64,000 bases of DNA, from the NCBI RefSeq assembly GCF_000156195.1, contig NZ_GG688326.1, positions 1-64,000 on the forward strand, in the 5' to 3' direction. The translations under genes were made by a program, and so were the position numbers. This DNA is from Bacteroides finegoldii DSM 17565 (GTDB lineage: Bacteria; Bacteroidota; Bacteroidia; Bacteroidales; Bacteroidaceae). This document shows, in pieces, positions 45,136 through 53,286 of this stretch. Below the pieces are notes generated by a model. The model made no database searches. It was not told the origin of the DNA and saw only the letters and a list, made by a program, of their open reading frames with translations. Position 1 is the first letter of the stretch. Each line of letters starts with the position of its first letter.

Positions 45136-45444
45136 ATGGTAAATGAAAGTAATGCACCGGCTTCCCTATCAATGGCGGTAGTTCCACAATCTTTTCTTAA
45201 TGGATTGATGGACGAAGTAAGAGAAGTAAAAAGCCTTCTTCAAAAGAAATCAGAAGAAGAAGTTAATAGCCAATGGATAGAATCCACCCAAGTAAGAAAA
45301 AGACTTGGAATATCGGCTAAAACTTGGCAAACCTATCGAGATGAAAGAAGAATCCCTTTCAGCCAGTTCGGACGAAAAATCTATGTAAAACGTGCCGACT
45401 TAGAAAAATTCATGGAGGATCACTACATAGATACTACTAAATAA
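45136..45444 (+). CDS. Excisionase-like helix-turn-helix protein
   Basis: A 102-residue protein with a C-terminal MerR/excisionase-type winged helix (STQVRKRLGISAKTWQTYRD, RRIPFSQFGRKIYVKRADLE). Such HTH_17 proteins bind DNA at att sites or promoters. The N-terminal 40 residues are predicted to form a helix. It is the first gene of a rightward cluster with a winged-helix protein, helicase and primase genes. Recombination directionality factor or a regulator of the cluster are both reasonable. Confidence 0.75.
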   Translation: MVNESNAPASLSMAVVPQSFLNGLMDEVREVKSLLQKKSEEEVNSQWIESTQVRKRLGISAKTWQTYRDERRIPFSQFGRKIYVKRADLEKFMEDHYIDTTK

Positions 45445-45458
45445 GAAAGGGGCTGACT

Positions 45459-45761
45459 ATGGAAGAAAAGAAAAAGGCAGCCTCCACGACCGCCAATCTC
45501 CTCAACAACAGGAGCAAAGATAGCAAATCATCTCGAATCAAACAACAGATTCGCAAACTATTCTTAGATAGTGGCAAGTACACTAGTAAAGATTTAAACA
45601 CCCTTACTGGCGGAAACGATAGCCGGAAAGTCATATCTGACCTTAGAAAAGAAGGTTGGAATATTAAAGACGTTCGTTTGGACGATAGAAGAAAACTATA
45701 TTGGTTAGAGCCGGATAAACGGCAAATGTCTATTGATTGGGAGGTTAATGGCAATGAGTGA
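45459..45761 (+). CDS. Small winged-helix DNA-binding protein
   Basis: A 100-residue basic protein (STTANLLNNRSKDSKSSRIK) with a central pattern typical of a winged helix (IRKLFLDSGKYTSKDLNTLT, then DSRKVISDLRKEGWNIKDVR). The beta wing DDRRKLYWLEP follows. I do not recognise a specific family. It starts 14 bp after the previous gene and overlaps the start of the helicase-like gene, so the three are translationally linked. It may bind the iteron array downstream. Confidence 0.6.
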   Translation: MEEKKKAASTTANLLNNRSKDSKSSRIKQQIRKLFLDSGKYTSKDLNTLTGGNDSRKVISDLRKEGWNIKDVRLDDRRKLYWLEPDKRQMSIDWEVNGNE

Positions 45762-46788
45762 AGCAATAAAACAGATTGTTAGCGAATTTGAAAAGCCTGT
45801 GATTGAGATTCCATCCGATATAATGGATGCTATTCAATGTAGCCGCCTGGACTTATCACAAAATATACCCGATCCGCAAATGCTCGTATCAAAAGGAAAC
45901 CTACCTGTATGTACCCGGGGGAATTTTTCTTTCGTTATTGGTTTACCCGGTGCAAGAAAGAGTTTTCTATGTTCCGGTATTGCCGGGGCGTTCCTGAATG
46001 AAAACGGGTGTATGGGATTAGACAACCCGAACGGATCTGGAAAGTTACTTTGGATTGATACGGAGCAAGCACCGGGGCACGTGGCGAAGATCGGGCGGAG
46101 ACTACACCGCATTGCAGGGCTTCCAACTAACATCAATTCAGATAATATCATTATTCACATGTTGAGAGAGTATCAGCCGCCAATAAGACATAAAATCTTT
46201 TATGCGTGCATGAATCTATATCATCCTGATTTTGTCGTTCTTGATGGAGTTAGTGATCTAATAGCCGACCCTAACAGTTCGGAGCAATCAACGTCTGTAA
46301 TTAATGATTTGATGGCTTTTACAAAAGAATATGATTGCCACGTTCTGACAGTCATTCACGCCAATGTAGGAAGTGAAAAGGCCCGGGGACATCTTGGATC
46401 GGAAGCTTTGCGGAAGTGCGAAACAGCAATTTTTGCGGAGGCTAAAGGAGATGTAACGTTGTGCAAATGGGCTAAAACTAGAGATATGCGACCGATGGAC
46501 TTTGCATTTATGGTTTTGGAAGGGCTTCCCGTTGAAGCTGAATACATACCCATTGAAGCAAAAACGGATAAACTACAACAGACTTTATCAAGCATCATGC
46601 CTCAATATCCGGCAACTATAACCTATTCGGATTTAAGACAGAAACTAATGTTACATCTTGGAGTGAAAGAAAGAGCGGCAGAAAAGAATGTTACGAAAGC
46701 GGTAGAGAATGGATATATTATCAAAAATCAGGTAGGCTGTTATTACCTGCCAAAGATTGAAAAAGCTAATGATACACTACCATTTTAA
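45754..46788 (+). CDS. RepA/AAA_25-like helicase ATPase
   Basis: A RecA-fold ATPase of 344 residues. The Walker A loop reads VIGLPGARKSFL near residue 65, with Arg where most families have Gly; Walker B is PDFVVLDGVSDLI. The core LLWIDTEQAPGHVAKIGRRL and VLTVIHANVGSEKARGHLGS agrees with RepA/DnaB-like replicative ATPases of Bacteroides mobile elements. The frame extends upstream to a TTG at 45733; the ATG at 45754 follows GGGAGG by nine bases. It precedes the iteron array (46792-46896) and the primase gene, forming the element's replication module. Confidence 0.8.
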   Translation: MSEAIKQIVSEFEKPVIEIPSDIMDAIQCSRLDLSQNIPDPQMLVSKGNLPVCTRGNFSFVIGLPGARKSFLCSGIAGAFLNENGCMGLDNPNGSGKLLWIDTEQAPGHVAKIGRRLHRIAGLPTNINSDNIIIHMLREYQPPIRHKIFYACMNLYHPDFVVLDGVSDLIADPNSSEQSTSVINDLMAFTKEYDCHVLTVIHANVGSEKARGHLGSEALRKCETAIFAEAKGDVTLCKWAKTRDMRPMDFAFMVLEGLPVEAEYIPIEAKTDKLQQTLSSIMPQYPATITYSDLRQKLMLHLGVKERAAEKNVTKAVENGYIIKNQVGCYYLPKIEKANDTLPF

Positions 46789-46791
46789 TAA

Positions 46792-46896
46792 CCGTTACCG
46801 TACCGTACTTTTTTACCGTACTCATCACCCCTTCTATAGAAGGGGGTGAATACGGTTAGGACGGTAGACGGTAAAAATACGGTTATTAATACGGTG
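46792..46896. repeat. Iteron array with central hairpin, candidate replication origin
   Basis: ACCGT occurs at 46792, 46798, 46803 and 46816; the complement ACGGT occurs at 46853, 46862, 46869, 46880 and 46892. Between them is a hairpin (46827-46849, CACCCC and GGGGGTG arms). The whole forms a large inverted arrangement between the helicase-like and primase-like genes. Such placement is typical of an element-specific origin, which is inferred. Confidence 0.55.
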
Positions 46897-46922
46897 CCAT
46901 AAATTTATAAAGATTTTGATTT

Positions 46923-47972
46923 ATGAGTGAACATACATATCACCTACAAAAATACGCAGGAACGAGCACCCGCCACACCTGCCCGCAATGCGGACATAAA
47001 GGAGAATTTACTTATTATGTTGATGAAAGGAATGTTCCTATTGATGAATCGTGCGGACGTTGCAACCGGGAACGTTGCGGCTATCATCTGACACCTTCGG
47101 AATATTTCAAGGCACACCCGGCCGATAAACGAAATGAGTTTACCACATGGAAACAGCCGGAACCACCTAAAGCAATTCCCGTATCTTATCTACCTTCTTC
47201 GTTGTTGGCAACAGATACACACCGAGACAGAAACAATCTATTCCGGTTTATGTCTAAAGAGTTCGGAGATGTTGAGGCAAACCGGGTATTTGATCTCTAT
47301 AATGTCGGGACATCTCGTCACTGGAGAAACAATGACGGATTATCTACCACCTTTCCACAGATTAACGAAAAAGGCAAATTATGCCAACTAAAGGTTATGG
47401 CTTATAATCCCAATACGGGAAAACGGATGAAAAAACAAGACCGGGCGGAGATGTGGAGCGATAAGGCGCAAAAGTATATTCCAGATACTCGACCGATGGA
47501 TAAGATTTGGTTTGCCGGGAAAACGCTTCTCAAAAACTATGAGGCTAATCTTCAGCAAACATTCTTCGGTTGCCATTTAATAAAAACCTCATCCCGGATA
47601 GGAATTGTTGAAAGTGAGAAATCAGCCCTTATATGCTCTATTTTGATGCCCGAAATCACTTGGATAGCAACGGGAGGCTGTAACGGATGCAAATGGACGG
47701 AAACAGCCGTTTTCAAGCCGTTATCAGGCAAAAGAGTAGTTTTATATCCTGATAGTGGAATGTTGGCAAAATGGGAAGAAAAAGCCGAAATATTGCACAG
47801 CGCCGGAATAGATGTAACAGTTAGCCGGATATGTGAAGGATTACCGGATAACTGGGACGTGGCGGACGTTCTTCTTCGAGAACGGCATACACAGAAAGGT
47901 ATGAATATTGGTGAAATAATGGCTTATGCCAAAGAGATAGGAGTTTCCCGGCAAATAACATATAACGTTTGA
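46923..47972 (+). CDS. Primase-like protein with zinc finger (DUF6371-like)
   Basis: A 349-residue protein. The N-terminal CPQCGHKGEFTYYV and CGRCNRERCGYHLTPSEYF supply cysteines for a zinc finger as in DnaG-type primases; the second half contains a Toprim-like block (IGIVESEKSALICSILM, then KRVVLYPDSG). I compare it to DUF6371 proteins of Bacteroides mobile elements. It begins 26 bp after the iteron array and ends overlapping the next gene. Together with the helicase-like protein it would start replication of the element. Primase activity is inferred. Confidence 0.72.
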   Translation: MSEHTYHLQKYAGTSTRHTCPQCGHKGEFTYYVDERNVPIDESCGRCNRERCGYHLTPSEYFKAHPADKRNEFTTWKQPEPPKAIPVSYLPSSLLATDTHRDRNNLFRFMSKEFGDVEANRVFDLYNVGTSRHWRNNDGLSTTFPQINEKGKLCQLKVMAYNPNTGKRMKKQDRAEMWSDKAQKYIPDTRPMDKIWFAGKTLLKNYEANLQQTFFGCHLIKTSSRIGIVESEKSALICSILMPEITWIATGGCNGCKWTETAVFKPLSGKRVVLYPDSGMLAKWEEKAEILHSAGIDVTVSRICEGLPDNWDVADVLLRERHTQKGMNIGEIMAYAKEIGVSRQITYNV

Positions 47973-47974
47973 GT

Positions 47975-48418
47975 ATGGAAATAGAAATAATATACGGGCA
48001 AGTGATAGCGAAAGCAAATAACTATCAAGCCGTACCGGGCAAAGACGGCCAGAAACGGATCATCAAAAACGACCGAATCAGGGAGTATGAGAAATCCTTC
48101 TGCCTACAATGCAAGAAGTATCGAGGAAAGCGCATTTCCGGTCGTTTCAAGCTATTTATTCGTGTTTGGCATGGAAATATTCGCTTCGACCTGGATAATG
48201 CTCTAAAAACGATCCTTGATTGCTTGCAAATGGTGGAGGCTATTACAAACGACAGCCTATGTTTTGAGATTCATGCGGAGAAACGGATAGACCGACGGAA
48301 TCCGAGAGTAGAGTTTGGTATGGAAGAGATAAACGAGCAAAAAAATATATTTAGCCAAAATAAAGCGAGCGAAAATCACTTTCATCTGTCAGATGAGCAA
48401 GAGTACCAAAAAGAATAG
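47975..48418 (+). CDS. RusA-like Holliday junction resolvase
   Basis: A 147-residue protein with a RusA fold: beta strands in the N-terminal half, then the acidic block RFDLDNALKTILDCLQMVEA and NDSLCFEIHAEKRIDRRNP. RusA enzymes of lambdoid phages cut four-way junctions and use conserved Asp residues of this block. The ATG at 47975 overlaps the primase gene stop; a TTG at 47969 is a less likely start. Role in resolving recombination intermediates during replication of the element. Confidence 0.78.
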   Translation: MEIEIIYGQVIAKANNYQAVPGKDGQKRIIKNDRIREYEKSFCLQCKKYRGKRISGRFKLFIRVWHGNIRFDLDNALKTILDCLQMVEAITNDSLCFEIHAEKRIDRRNPRVEFGMEEINEQKNIFSQNKASENHFHLSDEQEYQKE

Positions 48419-48468
48419 ATTATCATTTTCGCTCACCTTAAAATGAGCGAGAGCAACATTTAAAAGTT

Positions 48469-48741
48469 ATGGAAGCAATTAAAGAATTAAAGAAAGAGTT
48501 TATTAAGAACAAAGAGCGATTTATCCAAATCGGATATAATCCCCAAACTGAAGTTTACTTATACAAACGTATATTCCCAGGAGGAGCAATCGTTTATGAA
48601 GTGTTTAAACGCAAGATAAATAAACGGTTTAACTATGTTAGCTATCCCGGTAACAATGCCTTTGGTTATTGGGCTTTGACATTCCCCAAATATGAGCAAG
48701 CGAGATATTATTTAGATAATGGGTTTATAAAACCTTCGTAG
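48469..48741 (+). CDS. Hypothetical protein of the island
   Basis: A 90-residue protein with Lys-rich start (KELKKEFIKNKERFIQIGYN) and a core of alternating strands (VYLYKRIFPGGAIVYEVFKR). I recognise no family. It starts with AAAAG about 7 bp before the ATG and shares orientation with the replication genes. The length and composition look like a small phage-type accessory protein. Confidence 0.55.
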   Translation: MEAIKELKKEFIKNKERFIQIGYNPQTEVYLYKRIFPGGAIVYEVFKRKINKRFNYVSYPGNNAFGYWALTFPKYEQARYYLDNGFIKPS

Positions 48742-48874
48742 GCTAATTTTAAAAAGAACCATTCAAGTAAACGTCCATCAAGCGAGGAAAAGTATTACCG
48801 GATAGGTGTTTGTCTAATCGTTGCAAAAAAATTAGAGAACAAATATTTTAATAACCAATTTAATTTTTAACGTT

Positions 48875-49324
48875 ATGAGAAAAAAAGTTTATTCGATCGA
48901 GAACCAAGACGGTTTAAATTTCAGTGTACAAAAGACATCACCGTGCGCCATTACGCACAAGGGAAAGGAAAGGTTACCCGAACAGATTACTTTTCTTTTT
49001 GGAGAAATTGATCCTGAATCAGATTTGACAGAAGATAACAATTTGGTATGTAGTATCAGTAAGGAAGAAGCCGTTAATTTGGCAATCCGCTTACTAAAAC
49101 TTAGCACGAGGGGAGTAGCGGAAAACGGGATGTCATTACATAACTTTTCAGGATACGATTTTTCCGTTCATCATGCCAAAGAAGATGGCGTACATATCGA
49201 TGAACTAATTTTCGAGATCGGTAATCTGGAGGCGGACGATATTGCGGAGGATGGAACCATCTCCGTATGTCTGACTAACGAATCAGCAAAAGAGTTAATT
49301 AAAGTGTTGGCAAAGATTGTATAA
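48875..49324 (+). CDS. Hypothetical protein of the island
   Basis: A 149-residue protein with no recognisable domain; the sequence contains EQITFLFGEIDPESDLTEDN and two repeated beta segments. It is followed by a hairpin terminator (49332-49363) and preceded by 130 bp of AT-rich sequence with no clear features. Function unknown. Confidence 0.55.
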   Translation: MRKKVYSIENQDGLNFSVQKTSPCAITHKGKERLPEQITFLFGEIDPESDLTEDNNLVCSISKEEAVNLAIRLLKLSTRGVAENGMSLHNFSGYDFSVHHAKEDGVHIDELIFEIGNLEADDIAEDGTISVCLTNESAKELIKVLAKIV

Positions 49325-49331
49325 CCCAATA

Positions 49332-49363
49332 CCGGGTAGGTCTGCTTCGGACGATCTACCCGG
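49332..49363 (+). terminator. Hairpin between two island genes
   Basis: CCGGGTAG (49332-49339) pairs with CTACCCGG (49356-49363) across a 16-nt loop that itself has weak complement, followed by A/T-rich sequence. It lies 7 bp after the previous stop and 14 bp before the next start. Confidence 0.6.
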
Positions 49364-49376
49364 CATAAATAAAAAT

Positions 49377-51242
49377 ATGATTATGATAAGAGACGAATTA
49401 TACATCAATAATACAAAGGTTGATCTAGGTAAAACGGATATTACTTTGAGTTATAAAAGTAATTTGCTAACCGATATTAGTAAGATCGTAAGTAATAGCA
49501 GCTATACTATCAAGCTACCGAAAACAGCGAGAAATCTTGCTTTGATTGAGTGTTCTCACATGCCGAGCTCAACGAGCCGTTATCCTTATCTAAAACATAA
49601 AGGTACATTATTGCGAAATGGTATTGAGATAATCAAAGATGCAATTGTAGTATTACTTGAAACCGGAGAATTTATAGAGATAGCTTTAACTTGGGGTAAT
49701 GTCACTAACTTCGCTGGTGTGGTAAACGATGGTAAGAAGCTAACGGATTTGGAATATGGAACAGAAGAGGGAGTAGATTGGGTAGTGTGGAATAATAAAG
49801 GAAGCAATTCTGTACAGTTTCCTCTTATTGATTACGGATTCAATTCCGGTGATCCGAACGTGTGGTATCATCCTGTAGTTACTGTGAAATGGATTTTAGA
49901 CAAGATTCAGGAGCAAAGCGGAGTGACGTTTAATTTTCCTTCTGAAAAACTTACTGTTATAAACAGAATGATTATTCCTCTTTTGACAAGGAATGATTCA
50001 CAAAAATTGTATGACAAATATAGAATCAATTTTACAGGAGATGGAGTATCCAGGGAACAATTAACAGGAGGAAGTACCCAATTATCCGGAAATATAGGTC
50101 TTAATATCAAATTCAATGGAGATAGTACTCAACTTAAGTACGGAAATATAAGGGAATTTACATATCAATCTTCTGTATCACCTTTTAGAACATTAACAAC
50201 TAGAGGTTTTTCATCTTCCCATGATTCAGTAAATACTAAAGTAAAGGGGATTGTTCTTACAACATTTACAATGGCGTACAATCCAAGTAATATCGATAAA
50301 GTATATTTGGAAATACGGGTTAATGAATCTCTCGTGCATTCTATAAAGCCGACATCATTTCAGGAAATTGGCAATAAGCAATATAATGCAGGATTTAACA
50401 TTGATGCAACAGTATCACTAAAACAAGAAGATACATTATTCTTTGTGTTAAACACGAATGATACAACTACTACGGCATCTCAATATACCGATTTGAATCT
50501 TACATTATCAGCTAGAGGTGAAGTTCTTTTTGGAGAGAAACTTCCCTTAGTTCCCAATCTTCCTGATGTTAAACAAATAGACTTTATCAAGGCCATTGCC
50601 TCAATGGTTGGTCTGTTTGCCTTACCGGATGGCGTAAATGGAATCAAGTTTATTCCCTTCGATAATCTGTCTGCAAACAAATCTAAAGCTGTAGATTGGA
50701 CTAACCGTGTTATTATGGCTTATAGGAGTGCAACTCCACGAAGCCTTAAATATACTCTTGACAATATAGCTCAAAATAACAGATTCCGGTATAAAGAAGA
50801 TGATAAGGTAAAAGGGGATTACGATGGAAATATACAGGTCAATGATGCCACGATAGATTACGAACGTGATGCTATTAAACTGCCTTTCTCCGCTTGCGAT
50901 ACAAAGAATGGAGTAGCTTATATCCCTATGTATTCCTACAACGAAAACGGGGAGTTACAATACAATAAAACAAATCCCCGAATATTGCTTCTTGACGGTA
51001 CAAAAGGAGTATTCAAAGGGCTAGAATGGACTACCTTAATTGCAAATAACTACCAGACGTACAAAGGACTAATCAATGATGCAAAGGTAGTGACCGAGTA
51101 TATCCGTCTCAACAGTATCGATTTACGAGATTTAGAGATGGATGTACCGGTTTATCTAGCACAATATGGCTGTTATTTGGCTATCATAGAGATAAAGACT
51201 AATGAGAATGATATATGCGAGTGCAAACTTTTAAAATTATAA
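49377..51242 (+). CDS. Phage tail/baseplate-like protein
   Basis: A 621-residue beta-rich protein starting MIMIRDELYINNTKVDLGKT. The opening (DITLSYKSNLLTDISKIVSN, SSYTIKLPKTARNLALIECS) resembles a tail-associated protein found in Mu-like and other Bacteroidetes prophages; the rest has no recognised domain. It is the only virion-like structural gene in the element. I choose the ATG at 49377 instead of the TTG at 49317, which overlaps the previous gene. A role in phage remodelling or a leftover from a prophage are both possible; confidence in the family is moderate. Confidence 0.5.
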   Translation: MIMIRDELYINNTKVDLGKTDITLSYKSNLLTDISKIVSNSSYTIKLPKTARNLALIECSHMPSSTSRYPYLKHKGTLLRNGIEIIKDAIVVLLETGEFIEIALTWGNVTNFAGVVNDGKKLTDLEYGTEEGVDWVVWNNKGSNSVQFPLIDYGFNSGDPNVWYHPVVTVKWILDKIQEQSGVTFNFPSEKLTVINRMIIPLLTRNDSQKLYDKYRINFTGDGVSREQLTGGSTQLSGNIGLNIKFNGDSTQLKYGNIREFTYQSSVSPFRTLTTRGFSSSHDSVNTKVKGIVLTTFTMAYNPSNIDKVYLEIRVNESLVHSIKPTSFQEIGNKQYNAGFNIDATVSLKQEDTLFFVLNTNDTTTTASQYTDLNLTLSARGEVLFGEKLPLVPNLPDVKQIDFIKAIASMVGLFALPDGVNGIKFIPFDNLSANKSKAVDWTNRVIMAYRSATPRSLKYTLDNIAQNNRFRYKEDDKVKGDYDGNIQVNDATIDYERDAIKLPFSACDTKNGVAYIPMYSYNENGELQYNKTNPRILLLDGTKGVFKGLEWTTLIANNYQTYKGLINDAKVVTEYIRLNSIDLRDLEMDVPVYLAQYGCYLAIIEIKTNENDICECKLLKL

Positions 51243-51246
51243 TGAC

Positions 51247-51408
51247 ATGGAAGAAAATGTAGAAGAAAAGATTCGGAGCATTACCGAACAGGCCAATCAA
51301 ACTAGAAAAATGCTTTTAGAAGAGTATTTGGGACATTCCATCTCTATGGAGGAGGCTATAAATATGGAAATACCGGACGAAGCTCTGGATCATCTAGGAG
51401 ATTTGTAA
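51247..51408 (+). CDS. Small acidic protein, 53 residues
   Basis: An open frame starting MEENVEEKIRSITEQANQTR directly after the tail-like gene (4-bp gap), ending IPDEALDHLGDL. Coiled-coil like and acidic. Its tight spacing with the gene before it suggests that it is translated; no family is recognised. Confidence 0.5.
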   Translation: MEENVEEKIRSITEQANQTRKMLLEEYLGHSISMEEAINMEIPDEALDHLGDL

Positions 51409-51441
51409 TTTAATGACTAAATATAAAAGACTATTGAAGAT

Positions 51442-51935
51442 ATGGCAAAATTTAATGAACAGATAATTCAAAAGTGTGTTGACTGGGTATGTGAGAACGG
51501 GCTTATAGATTATGGTGGTACAAAGCTTATTGATTTTTGTAATGTAATGGGAATCGGAAAGAGTACCTATTACCGATGGATGGAAAATGAAACTTTCGGA
51601 ACTGCTATAAAAAAGCGAAAGAAGATTTCAAAAACGGGTTAGAACGCAATGTTGTTTCTTCCCTTGCAAGGTCTGCCATTGGGTATGAATACGAACAGGT
51701 TTCTTCCGAATACTATATGGAAGGCAAGAAAAAGAAGTTGAAAAAGGAAGTAAGAAAAAATGTCCGTGTTGAGCCTAATGTGGGAGCTGGTATATTCCTT
51801 CTTACAAACCTTGCTCCTGATAGATGGAAGAACAAACAGAACACCGAGCATTCAGGAGAAGTTTCTACAGGATTGACCGTTGTAGTCAAGAACCAGGAAG
51901 AAGCGGATTTAATCAAACAATTAAAAGAACATTAG
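51442..51935 (+). pseudogene. Phage-type helix-turn-helix protein split by a frameshift at a poly-A run
   Basis: The first frame (51442-51642) gives a homeodomain-like HTH (MAKFNEQIIQKCVDWVCENG, GKSTYYRWMENE) and stops. Reading on in the -1 frame from the A6 run at 51609-51614 restores the continuation: GCG AAA GAA then KNGLERNVVSSLARSAIGYE and the known tail of this family to 51935, PNVGAGIFLLTNLAPDRWKN. The intact gene would be about 164 residues and belongs to the phBC6A51-like HTH proteins that accompany small terminases. The junction A AAA AAG (51609-51615) is in the zero frame and is a classical slippery heptamer, so programmed -1 frameshifting is possible as well as mutation. Confidence 0.65.
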
Positions 51936-51937
51936 TT

Positions 51938-52420
51938 ATGTCTGCACCTAAAGGAAACCAATTTTGGAAGTTGAGAAATAAGCATGGGAGAAGCAAGCGT
52001 TTTGCTTCTCCTGAACAGTTGTGGGAAGCAGCCTGTGAGTATTTTGCCTATTGTGACAGGACTCCATGGAAAGTAATCAAGAATAAAACGAAAGGAGAAA
52101 TAAAGGAAAAAGAAGAAAACCCTACACAACGTCCTTACTCTCTGACCGGGTTAATGGCTTATTTAGATGTTAGTAAGTCCTTTTGGAACGATTTTAAAAA
52201 AGGTAGTCATGAAGATTTTTCCGTAGTCATTACACGCATAGAGAATGTCATCAGGACACAACAATTAGAAGGTGCTATTGTTGGTGCGTTTAATCCCAAT
52301 ATAGTTTCCCGAATTATAGGTCTTTCTGATAAACAAAAGGTAACTCATACCATCAACAGTAAAGAGTTTAAAGGCTTTGATTTCTTACCTTATATTCCCA
52401 AAGCAGATGAAAGCATATGA
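51938..52420 (+). CDS. Terminase small subunit-like DNA packaging protein
   Basis: A 160-residue protein. The N-terminal part KGNQFWKLRNKHGRSKRFAS and the helix-turn-helix segment YSLTGLMAYLDVSKSFWNDF, followed by VVITRIENVIRTQQLEGAIV and FNPNIVSRIIGLSDKQ, match packaging proteins that I know from Bacteroidetes prophages. The start MSAPKGNQFW at 51938 follows the previous gene by two bases. No large terminase gene follows; in satellites a small subunit alone can redirect a helper's packaging machinery. Two degraded copies of its DFSVVITR region lie near attR (56261-56382). Confidence 0.7.
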   Translation: MSAPKGNQFWKLRNKHGRSKRFASPEQLWEAACEYFAYCDRTPWKVIKNKTKGEIKEKEENPTQRPYSLTGLMAYLDVSKSFWNDFKKGSHEDFSVVITRIENVIRTQQLEGAIVGAFNPNIVSRIIGLSDKQKVTHTINSKEFKGFDFLPYIPKADESI

Positions 52421-52638
52421 GGTTTTAGCATCAAGCCGCTTTCTACTTGCTACAATGAACAGAAACGGAGTGAGCGCAGATGATATAATGTATCTTTATG
52501 TTCTATGAGTATAGAGATATGCTTGCAGAAGGACGAAAAAAAGCCGAAATTCGGGACTTTCTTTCAAACAAGCATAAGCTATCAGCCTCAACAATAAAAA
52601 GAGTCATAAAACGTCTGAACGATGAATATAAATTATAG
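52407..52638 (+). pseudogene. Small phage-type protein split over two overlapping frames
   Basis: One frame (52407-52508) encodes KAYEVLASSRFLLATMNRNG and ends in YVL; a second frame (52498-52638) encodes FYEYRDMLAEGRKKAEIRDF, ending with an HTH-like SASTIKRVIKRL. Joined, they would give one protein of about 76 residues of a type seen next to small terminases. The two frames overlap by 11 bases, so translational coupling of two peptides is also possible, but loss of one base is the simpler reading. Confidence 0.5.
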
Positions 52639-52675
52639 TTTTAATGGCTAAGTATAAACAAAAGTCCCGAACCAA

Positions 52676-53005
52676 TCAAGGAACGGGGCTTATTATTTCT
52701 CTCATTTCAGCCTTTGCCAAAGGGGAAAGTTCTTTCATATAATTACATTTAAAAGCGGCTGATTCCAGGTCAAGCACATCATAACGAACGCCGGAACGTA
52801 ACTTTCCATCAGCATCTTTATATTTCTTCACTATGCCAGCTTTTACCCATTTAGTAACATTTCCTTTGCCATACCGGATATGTGCCTGATTTTGAGATAT
52901 AAATTGAGATTCTTTAAAGGAGTTGATCCGTTCTTTTTTACGACCCAGATTTTCTGCAAATTCTACTAGCTTAAACAGCAATTCTTCGGATATGGCTACA
53001 ATCAT
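52676..53005 (-). CDS. Hypothetical protein, HTH-like, last gene of the Fic operon
   Basis: A 109-residue protein with [20 protein letters not shown] and [20 protein letters not shown], which has the look of a DNA-binding winged or excisionase-like helix, and a helical tail. Its start overlaps the preceding stop by four bases, so it is co-translated with the truncated Fic protein. No family is recognised; it might be the antitoxin-like partner. Confidence 0.5.
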   Translation of the reverse strand: MIVAISEELLFKLVEFAENLGRKKERINSFKESQFISQNQAHIRYGKGNVTKWVKAGIVKKYKDADGKLRSGVRYDVLDLESAAFKCNYMKELSPLAKAEMREIISPVP

Positions 53006-53283
53006 ATATATTTAGCAATGATTTCCTCAAATTTCGTTTCCGGCATCTTTTCTATTACTGGGAGCATCACATCAAGATACATACAATTAGCAAAACGAAA
53101 GTTTCCCTTTACTATATTCAACGTACGCACCTGTCCAGCAAACCTGTACAACCCATCGAACAAATAACGGTGTATGTCACACAATCCTTTTACGGTTGCC
53201 ACCTCAATACGATCTATATCTCCAGTTTCAAACAAGGCATGAGCTTTGCAAAAGCTCAATTTATCTATTTCATTTGTATTCAT
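53002..53283 (-). pseudogene. Truncated Fic-domain protein without catalytic motif
   Basis: The 93 residues match the front half of Fic proteins ([50 protein letters not shown]) and stop just before where the HPFxxGNGR catalytic loop should follow. An ATGA overlap leads to the next gene. It could be a remnant, or a retained fragment that acts in regulation, since translation is still coupled with both neighbours. Confidence 0.6.
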
Positions 53284-53286
53284 ACC

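Noticed and set aside
49317-49376. Upstream TTG start for the tail-like gene
   Set aside because: It would overlap the previous gene and run through a terminator hairpin; the ATG at 49377 is better.
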